Shown here: in pieces, positions 10,145 to 18,199 of the stretch | Layout of the letters: the number at the start of each line of letters is the position of its first letter | Position numbering within the stretch: the first letter of the stretch is position 1 | From: Fredinandcohnia humi | GTDB lineage: Bacteria; Bacillota; Bacilli; Bacillales; Bacillaceae_L | Reading direction: 5' to 3' | DNA: 59,252 nucleotides | NCBI RefSeq assembly: GCF_001439915.1 | Contig: NZ_LMBW01000001.1 | Coordinates: forward strand, 668,628 to 727,879 | Notes under the pieces: model-generated | What the model saw: only the letters and a program-made list of their open reading frames with translations | Told to the model about the DNA's origin: nothing | Database searches by the model: none | Made by a program: the position numbers and the translations under genes

Positions 10145-10304
10145 CTTGTTCTCCTTGTTTCTTAGTTTGATTATAAATATAGCGGATCATCTTCATCGTT
10201 TTACTGCCCTGAATCATAATCACAAGTGTATAGATTGTCGTTAAAATTACTCCAAGTATTGCAATCCAAAACAGTGTTGTGATTTTCGTTGCTCTACTAA
10301 ACAT
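10128..10304 (-). CDS. Small single-pass membrane protein, unknown
   Basis: About 58 residues from ATG 10304, chosen because GGGGGATTGAA precedes it; a longer frame to 10364 has no ribosome site. One hydrophobic stretch (about residues 8-33: TLFWIAILGVILTTIYTLVI) is followed by a basic, then polar tail rich in K, Q and E. I do not recognise the family. It is probably co-transcribed with the 54-codon gene upstream at 10404-10568. Confidence 0.55.
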   Translation of the reverse strand: MFSRATKITTLFWIAILGVILTTIYTLVIMIQGSKTMKMIRYIYNQTKKQGEQENRGE

Positions 10305-10403
10305 TTCAATCCCCCAATTCTTTAGTCTATTTGTAGCTTTTACGACTGAAAGGAGATTATCCATTTTTCTTGGAATTGGAGGATTTCTACATTTTCTGGC
10401 GAA

Positions 10404-10568
10404 TTATTTAGGTAGATTTTTTTTCGACCGAATAAAAGCTTCAACCGACTCATCCAGTAAACCTTCGCGATTTAAGTCTTCGTTGACGTCTGAATCGACT
10501 TCCATCTCGGATTTAAAAACACCATATGTATCTTTTGGATCAAAAGGATTGTATCTATCTTTTGTCAT
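10404..10568 (-). CDS. Small acidic soluble protein of 54 residues, unknown
   Basis: Starts ATG 10568, 9 bases after AAAGGAG (a second ATG two codons earlier is too close to that site). The product begins MTKDRYNPFDPKDTYGVFKS and ends RSKKNLPK; it is rich in Asp/Glu with no hydrophobic segment. The reading frame, ribosome site and same-strand neighbours on both sides (10128-10304 and 10618-10863) make it credible. The overlapping plus-strand frame has no ribosome site and no protein-like character. Function unknown. Confidence 0.65.
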   Translation of the reverse strand: MTKDRYNPFDPKDTYGVFKSEMEVDSDVNEDLNREGLLDESVEAFIRSKKNLPK

Positions 10569-10617
10569 TTGCATTCACTCCTTTACGGTAGTGTTAGCAA
10601 CTCGACCAAAATCTACT

Positions 10618-10863
10618 CTATCTCTTAATCGGTCTTTCGAGTGTTAATATTTCGTCATCAAGAGAGGCGAATTGCTGGTCCACCACCGTTTTCACATCGT
10701 GGACTGCGGCATTATAGATATGTGGTGCTAGTTTTTCTTTTACAAAATACAGTACTTGTTCGGCCGCAAATTCACTGATTTCCTCATCTCTTTCTAGTGA
10801 AAAGAATTCCTGTATATCGGAAATCATGACTTGCTGTTGTTCTTTGGTAAGCTTTAAAAACAA
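10618..10863 (-). CDS. DUF2164 family protein
   Basis: 81 residues from TTG 10863, which follows AAGGAG at the right distance; the frame reaches 10902 but without a ribosome site. The sequence KLTKEQQQVMISDIQEFF, then RDEEISEFAAEQVLYFV and APHIYNAAVHD, matches the DUF2164 pattern of small all-helical proteins. Function unknown. It is divergent from the membrane-anchored protein at 10902, with only 38 bases between starts, so the two share a promoter region. Confidence 0.7.
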   Translation of the reverse strand: MFLKLTKEQQQVMISDIQEFFSLERDEEISEFAAEQVLYFVKEKLAPHIYNAAVHDVKTVVDQQFASLDDEILTLERPIKR

Positions 10864-10901
10864 TTGAAAACACTCCTTACTTTTGAAAGGTGGATATAGC
10901 A

Positions 10902-11318
10902 ATGAAATTGAAAACCATTTTGATCTTAATTCTGCTGCTCCTCGTATTACTATACAGTTTTACATATGTACCTCACAAGCTATTTGATATTAAGCCGGAG
11001 AATGTTTCAAAAATACATATTGTTGATGGGAACTCTGGATTTAGGTTTGATATTACGTCAGAAGAGGAAATCAACCGAATTATCATGAATTTGAACAAGG
11101 TTACTTTTAAAAAGGGGAAGCCCTCGGCAGGTTATTTGGGATATCGATTTGATACAACTATTTATAATATTGAAGGAAAAGAAATTAAGTCACTCATCAT
11201 TAATTCAAGTGACACGTTAAGATACAATGGATTTTTCTATACGCCAACAGATCTTCCCCTTGAGTATGATTTCATTGATGCATTAGCCGCAGAATTAAAA
11301 AAGGATGAGCCGCTTTAA
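10902..11318 (+). CDS. Membrane-anchored extracytoplasmic protein, unknown
   Basis: 138 residues from ATG 10902, which sits 8 bases after AAAGGTGG; a GTG at 10890 is too close to it. The N terminus MKLKTILILILLLLVLLYSF is an uncleaved signal anchor without a lipobox Cys. The remaining about 110 residues are soluble, with alternating beta-like segments (KIHIVDGNSGFRFDI, RFDTTIYNIEGKEIKSLII). I do not recognise the family. Its stop lies in the loop of a terminator shared with guaC. Confidence 0.65.
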   Translation: MKLKTILILILLLLVLLYSFTYVPHKLFDIKPENVSKIHIVDGNSGFRFDITSEEEINRIIMNLNKVTFKKGKPSAGYLGYRFDTTIYNIEGKEIKSLIINSSDTLRYNGFFYTPTDLPLEYDFIDALAAELKKDEPL

Positions 11319-11332
11319 GCTCATCCTTCTTT
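11301..11332. terminator. Terminator between converging genes
   Basis: AAGGATGAGC (11301-11310) pairs perfectly with GCTCATCCTT (11319-11328), followed by TCTTTTATT on the plus strand. It abuts the 3' end of guaC. Confidence 0.85.
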
Positions 11333-11334
11333 TA

Positions 11335-12318
11335 TTAATAGATACGATCCCCATTAAAGATTGAGTTCTTTACCACTACATAATCAACGTGGCGGATGGA
11401 ATCTAATTTGTTTCCTCCTGAATACGAGATAGCAGACTGAAGGTCTTGTTCCATTTCTTTAAGTGTATCCTTTAATGAGCCTTTGTGCTCAACGTAGATT
11501 TTCTTACCTTCAACATTCTTCTTTTCACCTTTTTGGAATTCGGAAGCTGAACCAAAATATTCTTTAACTAGTTTACCTTCAACTTCTTTTGTATCACCAG
11601 GTGACTCTTCATGTCCTGCAAAGAGTGAACCAATCATCACCATTTTTGCGCCGAAGCGGACTGATTTTGCGATATCACCATGAGTACGGATACCACCGTC
11701 TGCAATAACAGGCTTTGTTGCAGCCTTTGCACACCAACGAAGTGCAGCTAACTGCCAGCCGCCAGTTCCGAAACCAGTTTTAATTTTTGTGATACAAACT
11801 TTACCAGGTCCAATTCCAACCTTCGTTGCGTCAGCACCTGCATTTTCTAATTCCCTTACCGCTTCTGGAGTACCAACGTTACCTGCGATGACAAAGCTCT
11901 TTGGTAAATGCTTCTTAAGGTGCTTAATCATTTCAATAACTGAGTTCGAATGACCATGTGCAATATCAATTGTAATGAATTCAGGTACGAGGTTTTCTTC
12001 CGCAAGTTGTTCAACGAAAGTGTACTCCTCATCCTTTACACCAACGCTGATAGAAGCGATCAAACCACGAGAGTGCATATCTTTAATAAAATCAACACGT
12101 TTTTCTGGGTTGAAACGGTGCATGATATAGAAATAGCCATTTTCAGCTAAAAATAATGCAATTTTCTCATCTATAATAGTCTGCATGTTGGCAGGGACCA
12201 CCGGAAGTTTGAAAGTGTGGCCACCAAATTCAACTGTTGTGTCACATTCAGAACGACTGTTTACAATACATTTTGCAGGGATTAACTGAATATCTTCGTA
12301 ATCAAAAACATTATCCAT
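11335..12318 (-). CDS. guaC: GMP reductase
   Basis: Reductively deaminates GMP to IMP with NADPH, in purine interconversion. The 327-residue protein is the IMPDH/GMPR barrel without CBS domains; the catalytic cysteine is C175 in [20 protein letters not shown]-like sequence (GPGKVC), followed by the [13 protein letters not shown] phosphate loop. N terminus [17 protein letters not shown] is typical of the Bacillus/GuaC type. ATG follows AGGAGTG. Candidate PurR boxes and a promoter lie upstream (12365-12448), fitting the known PurR control of the B. subtilis orthologue. Confidence 0.96.
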   Translation of the reverse strand: MDNVFDYEDIQLIPAKCIVNSRSECDTTVEFGGHTFKLPVVPANMQTIIDEKIALFLAENGYFYIMHRFNPEKRVDFIKDMHSRGLIASISVGVKDEEYTFVEQLAEENLVPEFITIDIAHGHSNSVIEMIKHLKKHLPKSFVIAGNVGTPEAVRELENAGADATKVGIGPGKVCITKIKTGFGTGGWQLAALRWCAKAATKPVIADGGIRTHGDIAKSVRFGAKMVMIGSLFAGHEESPGDTKEVEGKLVKEYFGSASEFQKGEKKNVEGKKIYVEHKGSLKDTLKEMEQDLQSAISYSGGNKLDSIRHVDYVVVKNSIFNGDRIY

Positions 12319-12364
12319 TTAAAAACACTCCTAAAACCGAATATTATTTTCTTTGTAGTTTAAT

Positions 12365-12378
12365 AATGTTCGTACATT
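12365..12378 (-). promoter_or_regulatory. Candidate PurR box near the guaC start site
   Basis: Reading the minus strand, AATGTACGAACATT contains the ACGAACATT core of Bacillus PurR boxes. It falls just downstream of the proposed -10. A second CCGAAC-containing site (12436-12448) lies upstream of the -35, but on the other strand and farther than the usual paired spacing. Confidence 0.45.
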
Positions 12379-12382
12379 AGAT

Positions 12383-12411
12383 AATGTACATGATTTTTAA
12401 AACGTTGTCAA
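12383..12411 (-). promoter_or_regulatory. Sigma-A type promoter of guaC
   Basis: On the minus strand TTGACA (12411-12406), 17-base spacer, TACATT (12388-12383), followed 65 bases later by the guaC start. Confidence 0.6.
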
Positions 12412-12490
12412 AGCTTTTTTATTTATTATTATTTGTAACCGAACCGGATATAATCAATAAAAAAGCCTGAGATTATCGCAAGCCGAAAAA

Positions 12491-13030
12491 CTAAAAAATA
12501 TCATTCAATTCTGAATCTGAATATACGGAGATCAAAATCACTGCTTTTGTATCCCCGATATTTTTTACGAAATGGGGGACACTCGCATTCCAGCTGAAGG
12601 AATCTCCTTCTTCTACGATAATGGAATCCTCTCCTTGTTCAGCAAGGATTTTTCCTTGTAAGACTAAATGGCATTCTTCACCTTCATGGGCGTTTGGTTC
12701 CCCCATTGAAGCACCCGGTGGACATTCGACAATCATCATACGCAGCCCGCCTTTTGAGGTGAGATGTTCTACTTTTAAATTGTTAAATGATGTTGTTGTG
12801 CGTGTATCCTTACGAACGACTCGCATATGCTCTTTCTTCTCTAATAATAAGTAGGGAAGCGGAACCTCGAGAAAATCTGATATTGCTTTTAATGTATTAA
12901 TCGATGGAGATGTATTATTATTTTCAACATTACTAATAAATCCCTTCGATAATCCTGTACCATCGCACATCTGGGCGATGGTTATTTTTTTTCGATTTCG
13001 TATCGCACGAATTTTTGAACCAATATCCAT
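12491..13030 (-). CDS. XRE-cupin transcriptional regulator
   Basis: 179 residues: N-terminal XRE helix-turn-helix (about 7-61, MCDGTGLSKGFISNVENNNTS region) and C-terminal cupin (about 108-172, with PNAHEGEECHLVLQGK and GDSFSWNASVPHFVKN) that likely senses a small ligand, as in the SutR/PuuR/MdcY-type regulators. It is divergent from the esterase/DoxX pair with a 230-bp intergenic region carrying a promoter and an inverted repeat, so it probably controls those genes and itself. A weak GC stem with T-run (12459-12485, minus strand) may be its terminator. Ligand unknown. Confidence 0.85.
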   Translation of the reverse strand: MDIGSKIRAIRNRKKITIAQMCDGTGLSKGFISNVENNNTSPSINTLKAISDFLEVPLPYLLLEKKEHMRVVRKDTRTTTSFNNLKVEHLTSKGGLRMMIVECPPGASMGEPNAHEGEECHLVLQGKILAEQGEDSIIVEEGDSFSWNASVPHFVKNIGDTKAVILISVYSDSELNDIF

Positions 13031-13089
13031 AATTTGTACCTCACATGTTTTCTAGTAGGAAACTTAATTCTATAGTAGCAAAAAAACAG

Positions 13090-13125
13090 TTGACAATCTA
13101 CTAAGTCTATTGTTATCTTATAGAC
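13090..13125 (+). promoter_or_regulatory. Promoter with overlapping inverted repeat upstream of the esterase gene
   Basis: TTGACA (13090-13095), 17 bases, TATCTT (13113-13118). GTCTAT (13105-13110) and ATAGAC (13120-13125) form an inverted repeat across the -10, and ACAAT/ATTGT arms flank the spacer. A good operator candidate for the divergent XRE-cupin regulator. Confidence 0.5.
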
Positions 13126-13266
13126 AACAAATATTCATATTTAGAAACAAATCTTAAAAGTTTTCTTTTTTACCCTTATGTTTCTTTATATGAATGTTTT
13201 ATCTCTATATAAATACAATGCTATGGGGATACTTTAAGTAAATAACAGAAAGGAGGGATGAGCGAA

Positions 13267-13932
13267 TTGAATTCACCTTTTGTTTATGAACTACGCAATC
13301 CATCAAAAATTGATTCTGATAAAAAATATCCTGCTTTGTTTTTAATGCATGGTATGGGGAGCAATGAACAAGATCTCCTCTCATTAGTAAATGGTTTGGA
13401 GGCTACATTTTATATATTTAGTATTCGCGGACCATTGGCACAACCACCAGGGTATGCCTTTTTTACAATTGAAGGTTATGGAAAACCGCACAGAGAAGTA
13501 TTCGACCAAAGCATTGTTCAACTCACGAATTTTCTTGATTATGCATCAAAAAACTATCCGATTGATCAAGAAAACATCTATTTACTAGGATTCAGTCAAG
13601 GGGCCATTGTTTCGATGACTTTAGGGCTTGCATTAGGCGAAAGAATTAAGGGAATTGTTGCTTTGAGCGGCTATATTCCTGGTTTCGTAAAAGAAGAATA
13701 TGACATCAAGTCAGTCCAAAATCTTTCAATCTTCATTTCTCATGGGGAACATGACCCTGTGTTGCCTTATCAATGGGGAGTAGAAAGCAACGAGTTTTTT
13801 GAAAAGCATGGTGCAAATGTGAGCTTTTATTCTTATCCGGAAGGACATACCGTCTCATTACAAAATTATCATGATTTTATAGCATGGATCACGAACGATC
13901 TAAAAAATGGAGGAAACAGAAGTGGAAAATAA
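13267..13932 (+). CDS. Alpha/beta hydrolase, phospholipase/carboxylesterase family (MhqD-like)
   Basis: Cytoplasmic serine esterase of 221 residues. TTG 13267 is preferred over ATG 13258 because AGGAGGG ends directly at the latter. The catalytic triad is readable: S110 in GFSQG, D163 in HGEHDPVLP and H194 in EGHTVS; MHGMGSNEQDL (27-37) is the oxyanion-hole region. This is the LYPLA/MhqD type, whose B. subtilis member belongs to the quinone-stress regulon MhqR. Its stop overlaps the start of the DoxX gene, as mhqD/mhqP-type pairs go together. Role in quinone or catechol resistance is inference. Confidence 0.8.
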   Translation: MNSPFVYELRNPSKIDSDKKYPALFLMHGMGSNEQDLLSLVNGLEATFYIFSIRGPLAQPPGYAFFTIEGYGKPHREVFDQSIVQLTNFLDYASKNYPIDQENIYLLGFSQGAIVSMTLGLALGERIKGIVALSGYIPGFVKEEYDIKSVQNLSIFISHGEHDPVLPYQWGVESNEFFEKHGANVSFYSYPEGHTVSLQNYHDFIAWITNDLKNGGNRSGK

Positions 13933-14347
13933 ATTTGAATTAGGAAATTTAATTATTAGAGTTGTTTTAGGTATAACGTTTTTTATTCATGGATTTGTGA
14001 AGTTTCAAGGTGGAATTGAAAACACGGTTGGCTGGTTTGAGAGTATTGGAATTCCAGGATTTGCTGCATATGGTGTAGCGATTGTTGAGCTTGTTGGGGG
14101 AATTATGTTAGTACTTGGCTTATTTAGTAGAATCGTTTCTATTTTTTTTGCGATTGTAATGGCTGGGGCAATTGTAAAAGTGAAACTTTCAATCGGTTTT
14201 TTAGGTGATGGTCAGATGGCTGGATATGAATTAGACTTGGCATTTCTTGCGATGGCTGTGATGCTTGCTATATCTGGTTCAAAGGTATTTGCTCTTGACC
14301 AATTTATTTTAAAAGGGAAAGAAAATACGACAACTTCCGTAAATTAG
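13922..14347 (+). CDS. DoxX family membrane protein (MhqP/CatD-like)
   Basis: 141 residues from GTG 13922, 8 bases after GGAGG; the start overlaps the upstream stop by 11 bases. Four hydrophobic segments and the DoxX signature (GNLIIRVVLGITFFIHGFVKF, then GAYGVAIVELVGGIMLVLGL-like sequence) are clear. In B. subtilis DoxX relatives CatD and MhqP are induced by catechol and quinones alongside dioxygenases and the MhqD esterase. Ends in a bidirectional terminator. Confidence 0.8.
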   Translation: MENKFELGNLIIRVVLGITFFIHGFVKFQGGIENTVGWFESIGIPGFAAYGVAIVELVGGIMLVLGLFSRIVSIFFAIVMAGAIVKVKLSIGFLGDGQMAGYELDLAFLAMAVMLAISGSKVFALDQFILKGKENTTTSVN

Positions 14348-14352
14348 CTGAA

Positions 14353-14385
14353 AAAGCATTACCTTAATCAGGTAATGCTTTTTTG
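14353..14385. terminator. Bidirectional terminator
   Basis: AAAGCATTACCT (14353-14364) pairs with AGGTAATGCTTT (14370-14381), with T-runs on both strands; shared by the DoxX gene and the converging phosphoesterase gene. Confidence 0.9.
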
Positions 14386-15476
14386 AATTTCACATTTATC
14401 ACAACAACCTCAGACCTTGATCCAAGTCTGAGCGGTGGTCCCCATGTTCCAAAACCGGACGATACGATCGAATGCATATCTCCTTTTTTCAACATGCCGT
14501 AATCATTTTCATAAAGCCTATTGGTCAACAGATTTCCGGGAAACATTTGTCCCCGATGGGTATGTCCTGACAGAATCAAGTCGATTCCGTTAGCCTTGGC
14601 AGCATCTAGTTCATTAGGTTGATGGTCTAGCATAATTAAGGGTTTTGATGAATCTAGTGATGAAACAAGCCTTCCAATATCGACACGATTTTTATCTGTA
14701 TCATCATTTCTTCCTATTAGATAGATCCCGTTTTCAATCATGGTGGATTCATCGGTTAACACTTCAATCCCAAGTTTCTCCATTTCTTCGACAATTTTTT
14801 CATCGTCGTCTCCGTAGTAATCATGATTCCCAAGTGTGGCATAGACGCCAAGTGGTGCTTCAATTTTTTTCATAATGTCACCCATGTTTTCTTGTAAAAA
14901 TGGCTCGATGTGATCATCGATGAGATCACCGGGGAGCAACACGATATCTGGACGAGTTTCTTCTATTAAATGGACCAATTTTTCGAGATGGTTTTTTCCA
15001 ACAATACTACCAAGGTGAAAATCAGACGCCATTAAAATTTTCAAATCATCCCGTTCGACATTTTTGGCGATCGTTATATCATACGTTTGTACAACGGGGC
15101 TCCATGCATAGAAAGTCCCGAAGCTAAAGATCAGGATATACACCGTAATCACCCCAAATCCAAACGCACGAATTCCTTTCTTTTTAAATAGAAAGAAAAA
15201 TAGGGTTGCGAGAGGCAGAAGGATCAGGCCATATCCAGCTAGGATAAGCCAATAATATCCGATGGTCTGTAGAATGGCTGATGATGTCGAATAACCAAGA
15301 AATATGGTTAATGATAAAACTAGAATGACTAAGAGATATGTCTTTTTATGTCGAAATGAAAATGAATGTTTGAGCCAAACCCATCCCATATACCCAAAAA
15401 AGAAGCTCATACCAACATAGAGTAAAATAAATAAAAGAATCGCAAGAATAAACATAGTCCGAAAAGCCCTTTCCAA
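14364..15476 (-). CDS. Membrane-anchored metallophosphoesterase
   Basis: 370 residues. Four N-terminal membrane segments (about 7-30, 47-63, 70-97, 105-123) precede a calcineurin-like phosphoesterase domain with all five motifs: SDFH (D152, H154), PGDLIDD (183-188), GNHDYY (216-221), then LDHQP and GHTHRGQ (304-310). The predicted catalytic domain placement (which side of the membrane) is not decided by the sequence. It resembles the YkuE/YaeI branch. Substrate unknown. Converges with the DoxX gene and is divergent from ltaS. Confidence 0.82.
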   Translation of the reverse strand: MERAFRTMFILAILLFILLYVGMSFFFGYMGWVWLKHSFSFRHKKTYLLVILVLSLTIFLGYSTSSAILQTIGYYWLILAGYGLILLPLATLFFFLFKKKGIRAFGFGVITVYILIFSFGTFYAWSPVVQTYDITIAKNVERDDLKILMASDFHLGSIVGKNHLEKLVHLIEETRPDIVLLPGDLIDDHIEPFLQENMGDIMKKIEAPLGVYATLGNHDYYGDDDEKIVEEMEKLGIEVLTDESTMIENGIYLIGRNDDTDKNRVDIGRLVSSLDSSKPLIMLDHQPNELDAAKANGIDLILSGHTHRGQMFPGNLLTNRLYENDYGMLKKGDMHSIVSSGFGTWGPPLRLGSRSEVVVINVKFKKALPD

Positions 15477-15828
15477 TTAAGTCTGTTCTTATTAAAATAG
15501 TATAATTGAAACTACTCGTTTCGTCTTTTCTTTTGCTTCATTTTATAAAAGGAAAGTGGTTATAAAATAGAAGGTTGCAACGTATTTATAAATGTTTGTA
15601 AAAACGGTGTACAGGCAGGTGTGTAAGGGTTTACAGTAATTGTAAGAAAATTTCGGGGTTTTCTAGAACTCTTGACTTTTGTTCGAAACGTAGTAAAGTA
15701 AGTGAATGTATTCCGTATGTAAATTTTATTACGCTTGTTAATAATTTGTTCATATTTGATTGATAAAATAATTTTTAGGATTTTGGTTAGTGAATTAATT
15801 CTTGTTTAGATTGAAGGTAGGTGCAATC
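15477..15828. promoter_or_regulatory. Divergent intergenic region phosphoesterase/ltaS with an ltaS promoter
   Basis: 350 bp without a gene. On the plus strand TTGACT (15672-15677), 16 bases, TAAAGT (15694-15699) is the best promoter for ltaS, leaving a leader of about 120 bases. I see no terminator or riboswitch-like structure in that leader. Confidence 0.45.
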
Positions 15829-17793
15829 ATGAAAAAGAACATTCTAAAACGTGGTCAAAATATCTTCACTAGTTTTTTTGGCTTTTACTTATTAGCGGTG
15901 TTATTCCTATGGATGAAAACATATATTTCGCAATCAACTGAGTTTACCATAAGTATAGATAATACATTGCAGACCTTTATATTATTTTTGAATCCACTTG
16001 GATCAGCATTATTCTTTTTAGGTCTTGCATTTTTAGGTAAAGGGAAAAAGAGATATAGACGACTTCTTATTATCTATTTTCTAATGTCGTTCCTTTTATA
16101 CGCGAATATTTTATATTACCGTTTCTTTAGTGACTTTATTACATTCCCAACATTGTTCCAAACACAAAACTTTGGCGATGTGAGTGGAAGTGTTGTTTCA
16201 CTCTTGAAACCCTATGATTTCTTATTCTTCGTTGACTTTATCGTATTAGTAGCACTTGTTGTATTTAAATTCGTGAAGATTGAAACAACAACTAGCATGA
16301 AAGGTATAAAAGTAGCTGCATTATTTGCGTTTTCGATTTTAATTTCGGCTGTTAACCTAACGCTAGCAGAGGCTGATCGTCCACAGCTTTTAACACGTGG
16401 ATTTGATCGCCATTATATTGTGAAATATTTAGGTATGTACAACTATACAATTTATGATGCTGTTCAAAGTACAAAGGCTTCTACGCAACGAGCATTAGCA
16501 GATAGTAATGACAGCATTGAAGTAATTAACTATACAAAAGCAAACTATGCTGGGCCAAATCCAGAATATTTTGGTGTAGGTAAAGGCATGAACGTGATTT
16601 ATCTTCATCTTGAGTCCATGCAAAACTTCTTAATCAATTACGAACTGCATGGGGAAGAGGTAACGCCATTCCTTAACTCATTAACGAGGGATGAAAATAC
16701 ACTTTATTTTGATAATTTCTTCCATCAGACAGCACAAGGTAAGACTGCTGATGCAGAGTTTATTCTTGAAAACTCATTATATGGTCTTCCACAGGGATCT
16801 GCTTTTACAACGAAAGGTTTGAACACATATCAAGCGGCACCAGCAATCCTTGGACAAGAGGGTTACACGTCTGCTGTATTCCACGGTAACTCAGGAAGTT
16901 TCTGGAACCGTAATGAAATCTACAAATCATTTGGATTCAATCATTTCTTTGATTCAAGTTTTTATCAAATGAATCCAGAAGATCTTGCTGAATATGGATT
17001 AATGGATAAACCATTTTATGAGCAGTCAGCAGATTTATTAGAAACATTACCACAGCCGTTTTATACAAAATTTATTACAGTAACGCATCACTATCCGTAC
17101 AAAATTAATGATGAGGATACAACGATTGCTCCACATACAACAGGTGATCGTTCAGTTGATCGATATTTCCAAACCGCACGTTATGCGGATGAGGCATTAG
17201 AGCAATTTTTCAATGATTTAAAAGAAAAAGGTTTATACGATAATTCAATTATCATTATGTATGGTGACCATTATGGTATTTCGGAAAACCATAATAAAGC
17301 CATGAAGCAAGTTTTAGAGAAAGAAGAAATTACACCATTTGATAATGCGTCCCTTCAACGGGTACCAATGTTTATCCGTGTACCAGGAATGGAAGGTGGA
17401 GTTCAGCACCAATATGGTGGTCAAATCGATCTTCTTCCAACACTCTTACACTTGCTAGGAATTGATTCAAAAGATTATGTACAATTCGGAACAGATTTAC
17501 TGTCTGAACAACATGATCAAGTTGTTCCATTCCGTAATGGTGATTTCGTAAGTTCAACGATTTCTGCAGTTGATGGTAAGTTTTATGATTCAACAACAGG
17601 TATTGAAATAACTGAAGACGAAGACCAGCTAGATACTGCGAAAAAGCTTCAGGACATTGTTGAAGAAAAATTAGGTACCTCTGATAAGGTTGTAAATGGT
17701 GACCTGTTACGATTCTACACACCAACAGAATTTAAACCAGTCATACGTTCAGAATACAATTATTTAATTGATGGTGAAAAATCAGCTGAATAA
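15829..17793 (+). CDS. ltaS: Lipoteichoic acid synthase (polyglycerolphosphate polymerase)
   Basis: Polymerises glycerolphosphate from phosphatidylglycerol onto the LTA glycolipid anchor at the outer face of the membrane. 654 residues from ATG 15829 (GAAGGTAGG upstream). Five N-terminal membrane segments span about 12-210, then a linker with ALADS (possible signal-peptidase site), then the sulfatase-fold domain: Mn ligand E in YLHLES, the nucleophile T306 in QGKTADAEF, YGDHYGI and the late H in TVTHHYPY. A Bacillus genome usually has several paralogues; this one could be LtaS proper or YfnI/YqgS. Single-gene unit ending in a strong terminator. Confidence 0.92.
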   Translation: MKKNILKRGQNIFTSFFGFYLLAVLFLWMKTYISQSTEFTISIDNTLQTFILFLNPLGSALFFLGLAFLGKGKKRYRRLLIIYFLMSFLLYANILYYRFFSDFITFPTLFQTQNFGDVSGSVVSLLKPYDFLFFVDFIVLVALVVFKFVKIETTTSMKGIKVAALFAFSILISAVNLTLAEADRPQLLTRGFDRHYIVKYLGMYNYTIYDAVQSTKASTQRALADSNDSIEVINYTKANYAGPNPEYFGVGKGMNVIYLHLESMQNFLINYELHGEEVTPFLNSLTRDENTLYFDNFFHQTAQGKTADAEFILENSLYGLPQGSAFTTKGLNTYQAAPAILGQEGYTSAVFHGNSGSFWNRNEIYKSFGFNHFFDSSFYQMNPEDLAEYGLMDKPFYEQSADLLETLPQPFYTKFITVTHHYPYKINDEDTTIAPHTTGDRSVDRYFQTARYADEALEQFFNDLKEKGLYDNSIIIMYGDHYGISENHNKAMKQVLEKEEITPFDNASLQRVPMFIRVPGMEGGVQHQYGGQIDLLPTLLHLLGIDSKDYVQFGTDLLSEQHDQVVPFRNGDFVSSTISAVDGKFYDSTTGIEITEDEDQLDTAKKLQDIVEEKLGTSDKVVNGDLLRFYTPTEFKPVIRSEYNYLIDGEKSAE

Positions 17794-17800
17794 AGAGTAA

Positions 17801-17836
17801 AAGCTACCTAAGGATGGTTCTTAGGTAGCTTTTTTG
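17801..17836 (+). terminator. Terminator of ltaS
   Basis: AAGCTACCTAAG (17801-17812) pairs perfectly with CTTAGGTAGCTT (17820-17831) and is followed by T's. Confidence 0.93.
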
Positions 17837-17911
17837 ATGGAGTGATGGGGTTTTTGGGTAGTATAGGGAGTATACAATCATATTTAATCAATTGAGTAAG
17901 GAGTAGTAATA

Positions 17912-18199
17912 ATGGATAAGAGAAAACAAACAGGTGACCCGAGATACAAGGTAGCCAAAAAAGAAGCATTAATTGGAATAGGCTTAGCTGTCTTTAACTT
18001 TCTATGGTGGTTTGGATTTGCATATGGATTAGGGTCAAAACCTGTTTCTGAATATACATATATTGCTGGTTTACCCAGCTGGTTTTTTTATAGTTGTGTG
18101 GTTGGATTTCTAGTTGTTGTCTTTTTAGTCATCATTCTTGTAAAAACGGTCTTTGAAGAAGTACCGTTTGAAGAAGACGAGGGAGGGGATTCCTTATGA
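17912..18199 (+). CDS. yhdT: YhdT family protein, small partner of PanF
   Basis: 95 residues with two membrane segments (about 22-42 and 55-82) and a basic N terminus plus acidic C terminus. The sequence EALIGIGLAVFNFLWWFGFAYG-like segment, then YIAGLPSWFFYSCVVGF, fits the YhdT/DUF997 family almost always encoded just before PanF. The stop overlaps the panF start as ATGA, so the two are coupled. It is thought to be an accessory subunit of the symporter; this is from gene neighbourhood, not biochemistry. Confidence 0.88.
   Translation: MDKRKQTGDPRYKVAKKEALIGIGLAVFNFLWWFGFAYGLGSKPVSEYTYIAGLPSWFFYSCVVGFLVVVFLVIILVKTVFEEVPFEEDEGGDSL

Noticed and set aside
10279-10647. Plus-strand frame of 122 codons
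   Set aside because: It overlaps two better minus-strand small genes with ribosome sites and has none itself.
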